A DNA stretch of 64,000 nucleotides, from positions 98,867 to 162,866 of the forward strand of contig DAMCAP010000003.1 of NCBI GenBank assembly GCA_032059445.1, given 5' to 3'. The stretch is from DAMCAP01 sp032059445 (lineage in GTDB: Bacteria; Bacillota; Clostridia; Oscillospirales; Ruminococcaceae). Position numbers and translations under genes: made by a program. Shown piece by piece: positions 16,074-24,899 of this stretch (its first letter is position 1; every line of letters starts with the position of its first letter). The notes beneath the pieces are model-generated. The model made no database searches. It saw only the letters and a program-made list of their open reading frames with translations, and had not been told where the DNA came from.

Positions 16074-16106
16074 AATGCGGCAATTGCAGTTTTCGGTTGC
16101 CGCATT
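16074..16106 (+). other. Hairpin between mtnN and the DUF6487 gene
   Basis: A perfect 10-bp stem AATGCGGCAA/TTGCCGCATT follows the mtnN stop by about 20 bases. It lacks a T-run (GTTATATG follows), so it is perhaps only a partial terminator. Confidence 0.45.
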
Positions 16107-16133
16107 GTTATATGATCTAAAGGGGGAAGAGCG

Positions 16134-16358
16134 ATGAATTGCCCGTATTGTGGCGTAGAGATGGAGCAGGGGTATCTGCAAGGGGTGACGCGTGTAGCAT
16201 GGGTAAAAGCACCCCATAAAGTTTCTTTGCTCCCCAAGGCAGGGGAGATACTATTGGAGAATAACACCTTTAAAGACTTCTTGCTAACGGCGGCGATCTG
16301 CAAGGCGTGTAAAAAAATGGTGGTAGATTATTCTGACAAAGAGGTCGTAGAGGGATAA
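16134..16358 (+). CDS. Small PF20097 (DUF6487)-like zinc-ribbon protein
   Basis: A 74-aa protein with two cysteine pairs, C-P-Y-C at residues 3-6 and C-K-A-C about 20 residues from the end, which probably bind one zinc ion. Between them is a W-V-K-A-P segment and a short beta-rich core. The pattern matches the DUF6487 family of uncharacterised small proteins common in Firmicutes. The ribosome site is AAAGGGGGAAGAG just upstream. It lies behind mtnN on the same strand and ends at a strong terminator. Function unknown. Confidence 0.8.
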   Translation: MNCPYCGVEMEQGYLQGVTRVAWVKAPHKVSLLPKAGEILLENNTFKDFLLTAAICKACKKMVVDYSDKEVVEG

Positions 16359-16370
16359 GCAACTGATATA

Positions 16371-16402
16371 AAAAAGCCGGTATCGCAAGATACCGGCTTT
16401 TT
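16371..16402. terminator. Strong bidirectional terminator
   Basis: A perfect stem AAAAAGCCGGTATC/GATACCGGCTTTTT with a GCAA loop sits between convergent genes and can end transcription on both strands. Confidence 0.95.
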
Positions 16403-16411
16403 GTGTGAATC

Positions 16412-17178
16412 TCATTTATTAAGCTGATCGATCAGGTTTTGCTTCTTAGCGGTCATCTGTACCCAGGCTGGTTTAAAACTGCTTTTGATGGCATTCCTTA
16501 CGGAACTGATATTTGACCAAGCACAGCAATAGAAGGGGACCTTATTATGCTTTAGGATTTCCACGGCAAGTGTACTCGTCAGGCAAGATGCGATACCTTG
16601 ATTCCTATACTGGGGCAATACATCTACCCCGATCTGCCACATAGTATCGCAATCTGCGGAGCATCCTGCCAGTCCGATCAGCTTATCAGCTTCATATGCT
16701 CCGACTGCCAATACGTCTAAATGCCTGCGGTTTTTGCAGAGCGCATTGCTCCACTCCTGCGAATAGCAACTTGAAAAATCGTCGGGATGCAAGACTTTTA
16801 TCTCGTAATCACAGGTAAGAGGTTTTAAGATATCGAGATCAGGCAAAAATACTCTGCCATAAAGCAGATATTTAGATCAAATGGCTTTAGTTGCTCTATC
16901 AAAACAAGTAGGTTTGGGGTTTCGAAGCAATGCGCGATGGGGTATTTGTTGATATAGCTTGAAACGATATCAACTAGCTCTGCAGACACTGAGGCTACGA
17001 TATTGCTTCCATAGGAGGTTAGATCGCAGTCAAACGGAAGCTCTAAATATCTTCTAGCATCAGGGTTCTTCTTAGAAATCACAGTTTTATTTTGATCGCA
17101 AAGAAAATCTTCAGCAGAGCAGCTGCTGTCAATGGCTGACTGTTGCATGGCGATACGCTTGATTTGGAGATTTGTCAT
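16412..17178 (-). pseudogene. GNAT family N-acetyltransferase with a single-base frameshift
   Basis: Two overlapping frames together give one protein of about 255 aa. The upstream frame (from ATG 17178, behind GGAGGACAGCAG) carries the N-terminal domain with F-D-C-D-L-T-S-Y-G-S-N-I-V-A-S-V and ends shortly after F-M-A-E-Y-F. The downstream frame continues with L-P-D-L-D-I-L-K-P-L and holds the acetyl-CoA domain (I-G-V-D-V-L-P-Q-Y-R-N-Q-G-I-A). One extra T in the five-T tract at 16845-16849 (minus-strand sense) would restore E-Y-F-L-P-D. Both halves look well conserved, so this is a very recent mutation or a homopolymer sequencing error. Substrate unknown. Confidence 0.85.
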
Positions 17179-17320
17179 CTGCTGTCCTCCATTGATACAA
17201 CTCAACTATATCTTCGATAATAACACACTATAACCCTGTGGCAACCGCAGGATGGCGATAGGGGGGAGCACTCGTACCATACCGGAGAGTCAAAGCAGTG
17301 GCATCTTACTAGGTCTGCTG

Positions 17321-18337
17321 CTAGTTATAGTCAAAGATAAAATCCACCGTCTGGTCACTATACCAAGGGACGTCAAAAACGATATGAATGCCTTTGACAA
17401 CATTCTCTTTTAAATATGTTGAGCTTTGCTTATTGTTACGGATGATGTTAAAAAGCTCTTGACTATATCCGACAAAGCTATCGATAACCTTTTGAGAATG
17501 ATCATTAGAGTCTATTGCATAGATGAGGATTTCTATATATAAGGTCTTATTTTCTTCAATCACACCAAATTTTGATAGCACTACATTGCGGTTGTGCATC
17601 GGGCGCTTTTCATTTGCTTGAAGCATTGTATCAGCATCTAATCCTAAAACATAATCATAAACCAAGGTTTGAGTTATCTTTTCATCCGCAGTTTGCTCTG
17701 CTTCCATCGCATGATTAATGGAGCCTTGTTGGGCGAAATACGTAAAACGCTCCTGCTGATCAATGGTCAAAAAACTGCAATTTAAATCTTTAAGCGTATA
17801 AGAAATATAGGTGTTTTCTTTGAATTGAAGCATGATATATTCTCCGAATTGCTGGGTAGTCCCATACTCTTTTACGATATCATGATCAAACTGGTCTTTA
17901 TCATAATAGATATTTAAGGCAATGGTAAGATTATTATAAATCTTTTCGTTGTAAGGTACTTCTATGGATAAATTGTCTGTAGATAAGTCAAAATCAAAAC
18001 TCGTAATCTCCATAATGCTTTGAGATGATATTGCTTCCTCAATGGAATTGTGTATTATTTGATATGTTTCCTCAGAAGATGTATGGTTAATAACATCGCC
18101 AACTTTTTTAAGGAGTGTAGTTAGCTCCTCGCCAGGAATATCTCCTGCAAGTGATCGTATATCTGCCATAGGAGGTAACCTATCTTGCGATAGTGTATCC
18201 ATCATCGCAGCATACTTGCTATTTATCTGCATACTGCTTGCCCTGCTAGTATCTTGTGAGGCATTTGGTTGGCTACATCCCATTACACTCAAGATCATAG
18301 CTAAAGCAAACAATATACACCAAAGCTTATGGTTCAT
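17321..18337 (-). CDS. Uncharacterised lipoprotein
   Basis: The 338-aa product starts with a lipoprotein signal peptide: K near the N-terminus, a hydrophobic stretch, and the lipobox S-V-M-G-C with C21 as the lipidation site, followed by a S/N/Q-rich linker. The rest is soluble, rich in charged and aromatic residues, with no motif I recognise. It is expected outside the cell, tethered to the membrane. The ribosome site GAAAGGAG precedes the ATG. It sits between a chemoreceptor gene and a GNAT gene, which does not suggest a role. Base composition is more AT-rich than the upstream core genes. Confidence 0.75.
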   Translation of the reverse strand: MNHKLWCILFALAMILSVMGCSQPNASQDTSRASSMQINSKYAAMMDTLSQDRLPPMADIRSLAGDIPGEELTTLLKKVGDVINHTSSEETYQIIHNSIEEAISSQSIMEITSFDFDLSTDNLSIEVPYNEKIYNNLTIALNIYYDKDQFDHDIVKEYGTTQQFGEYIMLQFKENTYISYTLKDLNCSFLTIDQQERFTYFAQQGSINHAMEAEQTADEKITQTLVYDYVLGLDADTMLQANEKRPMHNRNVVLSKFGVIEENKTLYIEILIYAIDSNDHSQKVIDSFVGYSQELFNIIRNNKQSSTYLKENVVKGIHIVFDVPWYSDQTVDFIFDYN

Positions 18338-18505
18338 AAGATTTCTCCTTTCAGACTCAAAGCTAATTTAAGATCTTTTACCAAGGCTATAGGATATATC
18401 CTTTCAGAAAAATATCGCATAATACAATATCATAAATATAGTTGGCTCTTGCATTGCTTCTTAAAAGGCGATGATAACGCTTTGCGCACTAAGTCTATAA
18501 AAACA

Positions 18506-18540
18506 GCAATGGCAATCGCAGATATTGCAATTGCCATTGC
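18506..18540 (-). terminator. Terminator after the chemoreceptor gene
   Basis: The perfect 11-bp stem GCAATGGCAAT/ATTGCCATTGC is followed on the minus strand by TGTTTTTATAG. It lies just past the stop of the chemoreceptor gene. Confidence 0.75.
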
Positions 18541-18562
18541 TTGGAGTGTAGTATGAGGATGC

Positions 18563-20714
18563 TTAGTAATTGAGTGAGCCAATGTTGGGCACGATGTCGT
18601 AGTAGGTGGCCGATGTGACGTCGGTACCATCGAGGTTAAACTTATTGACTAAACCATTTAGCAGCCCTGCTTGCCCCGATAGCTCCTCGCTAGAGGCCGC
18701 CGATTCCTCTGCTGTAGCGGCGTTGGTCTGCACTACGGAGGAGATCTGCTCAACGCCAAGGGAGATCTGGCGGATTGCGTTTGACTGCTCTACTGAAGCT
18801 GAGGCAATCTCCTGAAGCAGACCTGCCACATTGTCCACATTGCCGACGATCAGAGAGAGGGAGGAGGCTGTCTGGTCTACAATCGCATTGCCCCGCTCTA
18901 CCGATTGGATTGAGCTTTCGATCAAAGCGGCAGTGTTTTTGGTAGCTTCTACAGTCTTTTGTGCAAGGTTGCGGACTTCGTCGGCAACTACTGCGAAGCC
19001 CTTGCCTGCGCTGCCTGCGCTTGCCGCTTCGATCGCGGCATTGAGGGCCAAGATATTGGTCTGGAATGCAATATCGTCTATAACCTTGATGATGCTGTTG
19101 ATCTGATTTGCTTTCGTGCTGATGTCGGTCATGGCAGCGATCATTTCGCCCATGTTTTGATTGCCGATGCTTACATCCTTAACCGTNNNNNNNNNNACAT
19201 CAAAGTATACCGGTTAATGGTATAGCTTCCTTAACCGTCAGCATTGAGATGTCATTTGCCTTTTGTGCCATCTGAGCGTTGGAGGAGATATGATGGGAGA
19301 TGGTACTAATAGTAGCAGAAAGCTCTTCGATGGATGCCGCTTGCTCAGTTGTGCCTTGGCTGAGGGCCTGTGCTCCTGCCGAAACCTGCTCAGACCCACT
19401 GGCAATCTGCTCGGCCGACATCTTAATCTGTATGAGGGTGTCGGTAAGGGTATGGGAGATGTTGAGTAGTGCGGTTTTGATGGAGCGAAACTCCCCCATA
19501 TACTCCTGCTGCAGTGTAAAGGTGGTATTGCCTTCTGCGATTTGCCCCAGCACCTGTGAGATTTCGTCGATATATTTTTTGTAGACATTTAGGGTTACAC
19601 CAATTCGCTTAAAGGCATCGACCAGTGAACCAATTTCACCGTTGGCCTTGGTGGCAATCGTTACGTCGAAGTTGCCGCTGGCAATCTCCTGAGCAGATAA
19701 GGTGACTGCTTTAATCGGCTTGGCAATGGCATTGCTGACAGCCACGCCAGCGATGAGAATGATTACCAGCAATGCAGCAATAGCAATCATAATTATACGC
19801 TCCAGTGATCTTACACTCGCAAAGAGCTCAGCTTCGGAAACTACCGAAATATAATACCAGCCTGTGGTTGCAGAGGGGAAGCTTTTGATAAAGTATGGTT
19901 CGCTATTGATCTGGGTTTTTTCAAAGTCAGCATTGTTTTGGACTGCCTGCACGAAATCCCCGCCATAAACGTCGTCAAGTTTTTTGAAGTTGTTTTTTAG
20001 ATTGCTTGGGTCAGCTAGGATGGTGCCATCACCGGTCACCAACATATAATATCCTTTAGAGTCTTTGGTAGCCTTCTCAAAAAGCTTGGTTAGAGAATCA
20101 AGGCTCATATCCATTGCCATAACACCAATCGTCTTGCCTTCAGCATTTTTGATGGCTTGGGAAGCGCCGATGATTACGACATCATCGGTAGCAAAGTAAT
20201 AAGGCTCGCCCAGCACAGCTTGGTCTGGCTTTGCAGTAGCTTTGGGGTACCATGGGCGGGTGCGTGGGTCGAAGGATCCGTCGAGATTGCCGTCGGGGTA
20301 TTGTATGTAACCACCGCTTTCGGTACCCATATAAATATACTGGTAGTCGGGATGGGTTTTGCCAAACTCGACAAAGCTTTTAAAAATCGCCTGCTCCGTT
20401 TCGCTGCCCTGTAGGGGGTCCATTTTGACGATAGAGGTATTGTTGATATATGAAGCGATGGTATCGTCAGTGCTTTTGAGTAGGGCACCCTGTGCATAGT
20501 AGCTTACATTATTGAGCATATTATCAAAGACGGTATCTACAGTATCGTTTACTAAGGAAAGCTGCTTATTAACAGTAGTTTGCTGCTCGGTCAGCAGTGA
20601 GGTCTGCATTCTGTTGATAAAAAGCACGCTTAAGACAAACAGCGGAATAATTGCAAAAAACGCCAGCAGAATGCTAAGCTTAAATCTTAGTGTTTGAAAT
20701 AATTTTATTTTCAT
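18563..20714 (-). CDS. Methyl-accepting chemotaxis protein (dCache-HAMP-MCP), interrupted by a scaffold gap
   Basis: The protein begins at ATG 20714 (GGGGAGAAAGACA upstream) with a cytosolic stub and a transmembrane helix. A long extracellular dCache-type sensor follows, with R-T-R-P-W-Y-P-K-A, Y-Y-F-A and a predicted ligand pocket. Then come a second helix, a HAMP domain and the MCP signalling hairpin, with the invariant tip A-F-Q-T-N-I-L-A-L-N-A-A-I-E-A-A and a C-terminal hairpin. Such receptors steer the CheA kinase and hence flagellar motion. Ten Ns at 19187-19196 break the frame, but ACGGTTAAGGA (minus sense) occurs on both sides and joins D-I-S-M-L-T-V-K to D-V-S-I-G-N-Q-N. The gene is probably intact. 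Confidence 0.9.
19187..19196. other. Scaffold gap (10 Ns) inside the chemoreceptor gene
   Basis: The gap is flanked by an 11-base repeated sequence, which suggests two contig ends that overlap but were not merged. Confidence 0.95.
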
Positions 20715-21059
20715 TGTCTTTCTCCCCGGTTGTAAACCGCAACAATTTGTCAGATGTAAAAGTTTGTTATAATACCATTCTACCAAATTTAATACAAAGG
20801 ATCAATCGGTATTTGGCACAATAAATCCCTTTAATACCCTAAATATTGAATAAAAACTGATTCTTGGCAGGAAAATTGACTTAACTAAAGGGTATATGTA
20901 AAATAAGCATTGAAGAGAACGACGTAGAGCAATAGATCGAGCATATTGGCATAAAATATTGGCGATTTCTTACAGATTGCCGGGAGTCATACTGTAAGAA
21001 ATATACAAATTTTTATGGTTAAATGTTGCTGTGAGCAGTAAAAAAGTTTATAAATAGTA
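20715..21059. other. Intergenic region between chemoreceptor and tRNA operon
   Basis: AT-rich, no gene-like frame. It should hold the divergent promoters of the chemoreceptor (minus) and the tRNA operon (plus); only the latter is clear. Confidence 0.5.
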
Positions 21060-21088
21060 TTGACACAGATCGCATTCTGTGATAAACT
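21060..21088 (+). promoter_or_regulatory. Sigma-A promoter of the tRNA operon
   Basis: TTGACA (21060-21065) and TAAACT (21083-21088) are separated by 17 bases. The first tRNA begins 24 bases downstream of the -10 box. Confidence 0.75.
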
Positions 21089-21111
21089 ATGTCTTGTCGT
21101 TAAGGATGAAT

Positions 21112-21185
21112 GCGGGTGTAGTTCAATGGTAGAATGCCAGCCTTCCAAGCTGGACACGTGGGTTCGATTCCCATCACCCGCTCCA
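21112..21185 (+). tRNA. tRNA-Gly (TCC)
   Basis: A 74-base gene with encoded CCA. The acceptor stem GCGGGTG pairs with CACCCGC, the anticodon loop reads CTTCCAA with anticodon TCC, and the T arm carries GGTTCGATTCC. Confidence 0.97.
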
Positions 21186-21201
21186 TTTTTATGTCAAAAA
21201 T

Positions 21202-21278
21202 GCGCCAGTAGCTCAGCAGGATAGAGCAACTGCCTTCTAAGCAGTAGGTCAGGAGTTCGAGTCTCTTCTGGCGCGCCA
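21202..21278 (+). tRNA. tRNA-Arg (TCT)
   Basis: A 77-base gene with encoded CCA. The acceptor GCGCCAG pairs with CTGGCGC, the anticodon is TCT in the loop CTTCTAA, and the T arm is AGTTCGAGTCT. Confidence 0.97.
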
Positions 21279-21283
21279 TTTAC

Positions 21284-21361
<78 letters not shown>

Positions 21362-21365
21362 TAAT

Positions 21366-21390
21366 AAAAAAGGCGAAAGCCTTTTTTTTA
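21366..21390 (+). terminator. Hairpin with T-run between tRNA-His and tRNA-Gln
   Basis: AAAAAAGGC-GAAA-GCCTTTTTTT is a compact terminator-like hairpin. It would partly end transcription before tRNA-Gln or act as a processing site. Confidence 0.7.
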
Positions 21391-21397
21391 TACAAAT

Positions 21398-21473
21398 TGG
21401 GCTGTAGCCAAGTGGTAAGGCATCGCACTTTGACTGCGACATCCCGATGGTTCGAATCCATCCTGCCCAACCA
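21398..21473 (+). tRNA. tRNA-Gln (TTG), apparent integration site
   Basis: A 76-base gene with encoded CCA. The acceptor TGGGCTG pairs with CTGCCCA except for one T-T mismatch, and the anticodon is TTG. Its 3' part, from the T loop onward, is copied at 23767, so this tRNA probably served as the attachment site of one or more integrative elements. Confidence 0.97.
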
Positions 21474-21506
21474 AATAAACCCCCGTAAACACTACGTTTG
21501 CGGGGG
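21451..21506 (+). repeat. Putative attachment-site repeat, copy 1 (tRNA-Gln 3' end plus terminator)
   Basis: The 56 bases starting TTCGAATCCATCC and ending in the G-run of the tRNA terminator recur at 23767-23822 with one mismatch (G at 21485, A at 23801). A direct repeat of a tRNA 3' end is the classic mark of site-specific integration. Confidence 0.85.
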
Positions 21507-21512
21507 TCTTTC
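21480..21512 (+). terminator. Terminator of the tRNA operon
   Basis: The stem CCCCCGTAAAC/GTTTGCGGGGG (one G-T wobble) is followed by a T-rich stretch right after tRNA-Gln. Confidence 0.85.
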
Positions 21513-21564
21513 TTTGTAATAAACACACTTTGAAACACACTTTTGATTTTGTACCACACTGATC

Positions 21565-23343
21565 TTATTGATTTGCTTTAATTTTCTCCGCCAGGTCATT
21601 CAGATAGACCCAACGATCCATTTTCCTGGCTAACTCGGCCTCCAGGCGCTCTTTTTCCTCGAGAAGCGCAGCCAGCTTTTCGTAATCGCTGGCGTTTCTC
21701 TCGATTTCCTCTTTGGTGAAAGTCAACTTCTTTTCAAGCGCTTCCAGTTCGCTATCAATTGCTTCAAATTCCCGCCCTTCGGCAAAGGTGAACCTGAGCT
21801 TCGCCTGTTTGGGTGCCCTAGGCTTTTCGGATTTTGCGAGCGGCTTGTCGGCAGATCTTTCTTCCGGCACGGTGGCAGCGCAAAGATAATCCGAATATCC
21901 GCCCATATATTGCCTAAGCTCTCCGTCGCGAAGCTCGAAGATGGTGTCCACCACTTTATCGAGAAAGTAACGGTCATGTGAAATCGTGACAACCGCACCG
22001 TTAAAACTCTCAAGATAGTCCTCAAGGATTGTCAGCGTTTCAATATCCAAATCGTTGGTGGGCTCGTCAAGAAAAAGAATGTTGGGAGCTTGCATGAGAA
22101 CCTTAAGCAAGTAAAGCCGGCGTTTTTCGCCGCCGGAAAGCTTGCTCACCGGATTCCACTGCAGGTCCGGCGGGAACAGAAATCTTTCCAGCATCTTGGA
22201 GGCGGAGATTGTTCCATCCTTTGTGGCAATCTCGCTGCCAGACTCTTTGATATAGTCGATCACCCGCATGTGCTCCGGCGGTGCATCCCATTCCTGCGAC
22301 AGATACCCGATTTGAACGGTATCTCCTCGCACAACTTCGCCCGCATCCGGCTGGAGCACACCGACAAGCATCTTCATCAGCGTTGATTTTCCGCAGCCGT
22401 TGTCTCCGATGATTCCAATCCTTGCATCGCGCATGACAATATAGCTGAAATTTTTAATAAGGCATCGACCGCCAAAGGATTTTGATATATTGATTGCTTC
22501 GATTGTCTTGCGCCCAAGCCGTGTGGATACAGAATCCATTTCCAGCTTCTCGGCAGGAGCCGCAAGCCCGTCGCCTAAGCTCTCGAACCGTTCAATTCTC
22601 GATTTGCTCTTGGTTCCGCGGGCCCTTGCACCGCGTTGCATCCATTCAAGCTCTTTTCGAAACAGGCTTCGGTTTTTACGTTGCGTGGCGGCGTTCATCT
22701 CCTCGCGCTGCGCTTTCAGCTCCAAGAATTTCGAGTAGTTGCCGCTGTAAGTGTAAAGAGCACCGCCGTCGATCTCGACAATGCGGTTTGCCACTCTGTC
22801 AAGAAAATAGCGGTCATGCGTCACCATCACAACGACGCCACTATAACTTTTTAAATAGTTTTCAAGCCAGAGCACCATTTGGTTGTCCAGATGGTTTGTG
22901 GGCTCGTCCAAGATCAATACATCGCAGGGATTCACCAGTGCTCGGGCGATTGCAACACGCTTTTTTTCCCCGCCGGACAATTTCTCCGCGCTCATATCAA
23001 CATCTGCGAACCCTAGCTTTGTCAGAATGGATTTCGCCTCATACTCTTTAATTTGCTTCGTTTTTTCATCCGAATCTTTAAATATATTTTGAATGAGAGA
23101 CAAATTTGCATCGACCACCGGATTCTGCTCCAGATACGAAATTGTGGAGCCGTGGGTCTTGGTGATCTTGCCTGCATCAGGAACTTCTTTTCCCGCCAGA
23201 ATATTTAAAAATGTTGATTTGCCCGTTCCGTTGATGCCGATAACGCCTATTTTGTCATCTCTGTCCAAATATAGCGAAGCATCACGAAGCAACGGTTTTT
23301 CTGAAAAGCTTTTACTTATTTTTTCAGCTGATAATATGATCAA
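21565..23343 (-). CDS. ABC-F family ATP-binding cassette protein (Uup-like)
   Basis: About 592 aa with two ABC domains in one chain and no membrane segment. Domain 1 has Walker A G-I-N-G-T-G-K-S-T, signature L-S-G-G-E-K-K-R and D-E-P-T-N-H-L. Domain 2 has G-D-N-G-C-G-K-S-T and L-S-G-G-E-K-R-R. A charged linker with M-Q-R-G-A-R-A-R-G-T-K connects them, and a Glu/Lys-rich coiled coil closes the protein, as in Uup-type members. ABC-F proteins act on ribosomes; some give antibiotic protection, which cannot be decided here. The start is TTG 23343 (AGAGG upstream, protein begins I-I-L-S-A-E-K-I); GTG 23352 is an alternative. It lies between the two tRNA-Gln repeats. Confidence 0.88.
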   Translation of the reverse strand: MIILSAEKISKSFSEKPLLRDASLYLDRDDKIGVIGINGTGKSTFLNILAGKEVPDAGKITKTHGSTISYLEQNPVVDANLSLIQNIFKDSDEKTKQIKEYEAKSILTKLGFADVDMSAEKLSGGEKKRVAIARALVNPCDVLILDEPTNHLDNQMVLWLENYLKSYSGVVVMVTHDRYFLDRVANRIVEIDGGALYTYSGNYSKFLELKAQREEMNAATQRKNRSLFRKELEWMQRGARARGTKSKSRIERFESLGDGLAAPAEKLEMDSVSTRLGRKTIEAINISKSFGGRCLIKNFSYIVMRDARIGIIGDNGCGKSTLMKMLVGVLQPDAGEVVRGDTVQIGYLSQEWDAPPEHMRVIDYIKESGSEIATKDGTISASKMLERFLFPPDLQWNPVSKLSGGEKRRLYLLKVLMQAPNILFLDEPTNDLDIETLTILEDYLESFNGAVVTISHDRYFLDKVVDTIFELRDGELRQYMGGYSDYLCAATVPEERSADKPLAKSEKPRAPKQAKLRFTFAEGREFEAIDSELEALEKKLTFTKEEIERNASDYEKLAALLEEKERLEAELARKMDRWVYLNDLAEKIKANQ

Positions 23344-23450
23344 ATGCTGCACCTCTGTCTCATTTTAATGGTATATCCGTATCTATATTCTACCACTTCT
23401 CTGGCGGACTTGTCCATCTATTGAGTAATACCAAATATCGGCCATCATCA

Positions 23451-23532
23451 GGCGAGGGAAGTCGAACCCCTATCCGAAAATTGCGCAGCTATCATGGCGA
23501 GTGGCTGCATGGGCGGGGGTATGGTTCTGCGC
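23451..23532. repeat. Dispersed repeat, copy A (GGCGAGGG-CGAACCCC type)
   Basis: Starts GGCGAGGGAAGTCGAACCCC and continues into GCGCAGCTATCATG and a G-rich stretch. The first 20 bases recur with changes at 33738 and 38435; the second part recurs at 23972. The reverse complement resembles a tRNA T arm (GGTTCGA), so it may derive from a tRNA or tmRNA 3' end. Confidence 0.55.
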
Positions 23533-23766
23533 TGATGCGGGCGGATGAAAAGTTAGATTTTTATATAGTAGCCACTCCCTAATGAAACAAGAGGTTTTTA
23601 CTACGACATTATAAAGAAAGCGCAGATCGTACCACACTTTATACCACACTTTTGTTTTTAAAGTGGCAAAAAGACGATGTGCATACACACCCTTATTAGT
23701 GTAGACTTTTCAATTATAATTGAAAAGACGCAGTGTGTTTTTATGCAAATATTTACATCTCAATTA

Positions 23767-23822
23767 TTCGAATCCATCCTGCCCAACCAAATAAACCCCC
23801 ATAAACACTACGTTTGCGGGGG
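23767..23822 (+). repeat. Putative attachment-site repeat, copy 2
   Basis: Identical to 21451-21506 at 55 of 56 positions. It holds the 3' end of tRNA-Gln including CCA and the terminator hairpin, but no other part of a tRNA. It therefore marks the far end of a 2.3-kb insert carrying the ABC-F gene. Confidence 0.85.
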
Positions 23823-23963
23823 GCTTTTTGTATCTGTACCACACTTTAGTCTTAATCTGTATCCTTAATTATATCTATAAAGAGCTCGTGAATTTCTAAG
23901 AACAGCCAATAAAGGAATTATATCAGGAGGTTTTTGGAAGGCAGAAGTAGACCCTAATATAGC

Positions 23964-24011
23964 ACGAAATGGCGCAGCTTTCATGCTGCAGGTCGGTGGG
24001 GGTATTTTCTG
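23964..24011. repeat. Dispersed repeat, second half of copy A
   Basis: GCGCAGCTTTCATG (23972-23985) differs by one base from 23483-23496, and both copies are followed by a GGGGGTAT stretch and TTCTG. Confidence 0.5.
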
Positions 24012-24206
24012 TAGGGGAATTTGTCTTAAAAGATTTATTATAACAAAGAAAAATGGTACACTCAACTTATATAAGAGAGAAATACGATTCATTTTAATTG
24101 CGTATTATAGCAATGAGCAATTCAACATTAAGAAAACAATAACAATGATAATGTGAAATGCATTTCTGAAGATTATTGTTTATCTATCTGCTGAGGGGGT
24201 TAGAGT

Positions 24207-24632
24207 ATGAATATAATTTATCAAACAGATTTATCAAATATAACACAAGATAATTTGTCCTGTTTTTGTGTCGGGTGGAGATACCCAATAACGGGGAGTG
24301 AGATGTATCAAATACTTCAGAACAGCTATAGCTTTGTTTTGGCAATACATGACAATCGAGTAGTTGGTTTTGTTAATGCACTGTCTGATGGCGTGAAATT
24401 TGCATTTATTCCTATGCTTGAGGTGCAGCCAGAATACAAAAATAAAGGGATTGGCTCAAAATTGCTTGAAGTGCTATTTGATAACTTAAAAGATATTCCA
24501 AATATTGATTTAACCTGTGATGCACAACTACAAGCATTTTATTCGAAATTTGGGATGTTAAAATCACATGGTATGGTGTTAAGAAAGTACTTAACTAAAG
24601 AAGAAATAGAGTGGTATAGAAGCAATTCTTAA
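24207..24632 (+). CDS. GNAT family N-acetyltransferase
   Basis: A 141-aa single-domain acetyltransferase. Visible elements: Y-S-F-V-L-A-I-H-D-N-R-V-V-G-F-V-N (strands 2-4), the acetyl-CoA loop V-Q-P-E-Y-K-N-K-G-I-G-S-K-L-L-E (about residues 75-90), and L-Q-A-F-Y-S-K-F-G-M near the end. Substrate unknown. Unlike the core genes it is AT-rich, which fits the accessory location beyond the tRNA-Gln repeat. It is a single gene between a gene-free region and its own terminator. Confidence 0.88.
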   Translation: MNIIYQTDLSNITQDNLSCFCVGWRYPITGSEMYQILQNSYSFVLAIHDNRVVGFVNALSDGVKFAFIPMLEVQPEYKNKGIGSKLLEVLFDNLKDIPNIDLTCDAQLQAFYSKFGMLKSHGMVLRKYLTKEEIEWYRSNS

Positions 24633-24689
24633 CTTGCTGTTATGAATATGTACATTACATAGATAATGCGAAGATCAGTATTATATACA

Positions 24690-24729
24690 AAAGAGTGCAA
24701 GCATTAAGTAGCATGCTTGCACTCTTTAT
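24690..24729 (+). terminator. Terminator after the GNAT gene
   Basis: A long perfect stem AAAGAGTGCAAGCAT/ATGCTTGCACTCTTT with a 7-base loop is followed by a T-rich run. Confidence 0.85.
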
Positions 24730-24899
24730 TTAACAATGGAAGAAGAAAAGGCCGGTTTATTTGTTATATCTTTTCTAACTGATATTTTTGATCTATAATA
24801 GGAACAGATTATTTACTGATATGTTTATCACTACAGCGTTAAGAAGAAAGCAACGGAGACGGGCTTTTTATAAGACCTATACTGAAAGGAGGTATACTT

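Larger units (their letters stand above)
23353..24206. other. Gene-free stretch with element-end remnants
   Basis: About 850 bases without a convincing gene. It contains the second tRNA-Gln fragment, several TACCACACTTT motifs (23631, 23642 and 23838), and two related segments sharing GCGCAGCTwTCATG and a following GGGGGTAT (23483-23521 and 23972-24004). These look like decayed ends of integrative elements. Confidence 0.6.

Noticed and set aside
23470..23688. 72-codon minus-strand frame in the element-end region
   Set aside because: Its sequence arises from the repeated ACCACACTTT motifs and the G-rich repeat; no ribosome site.
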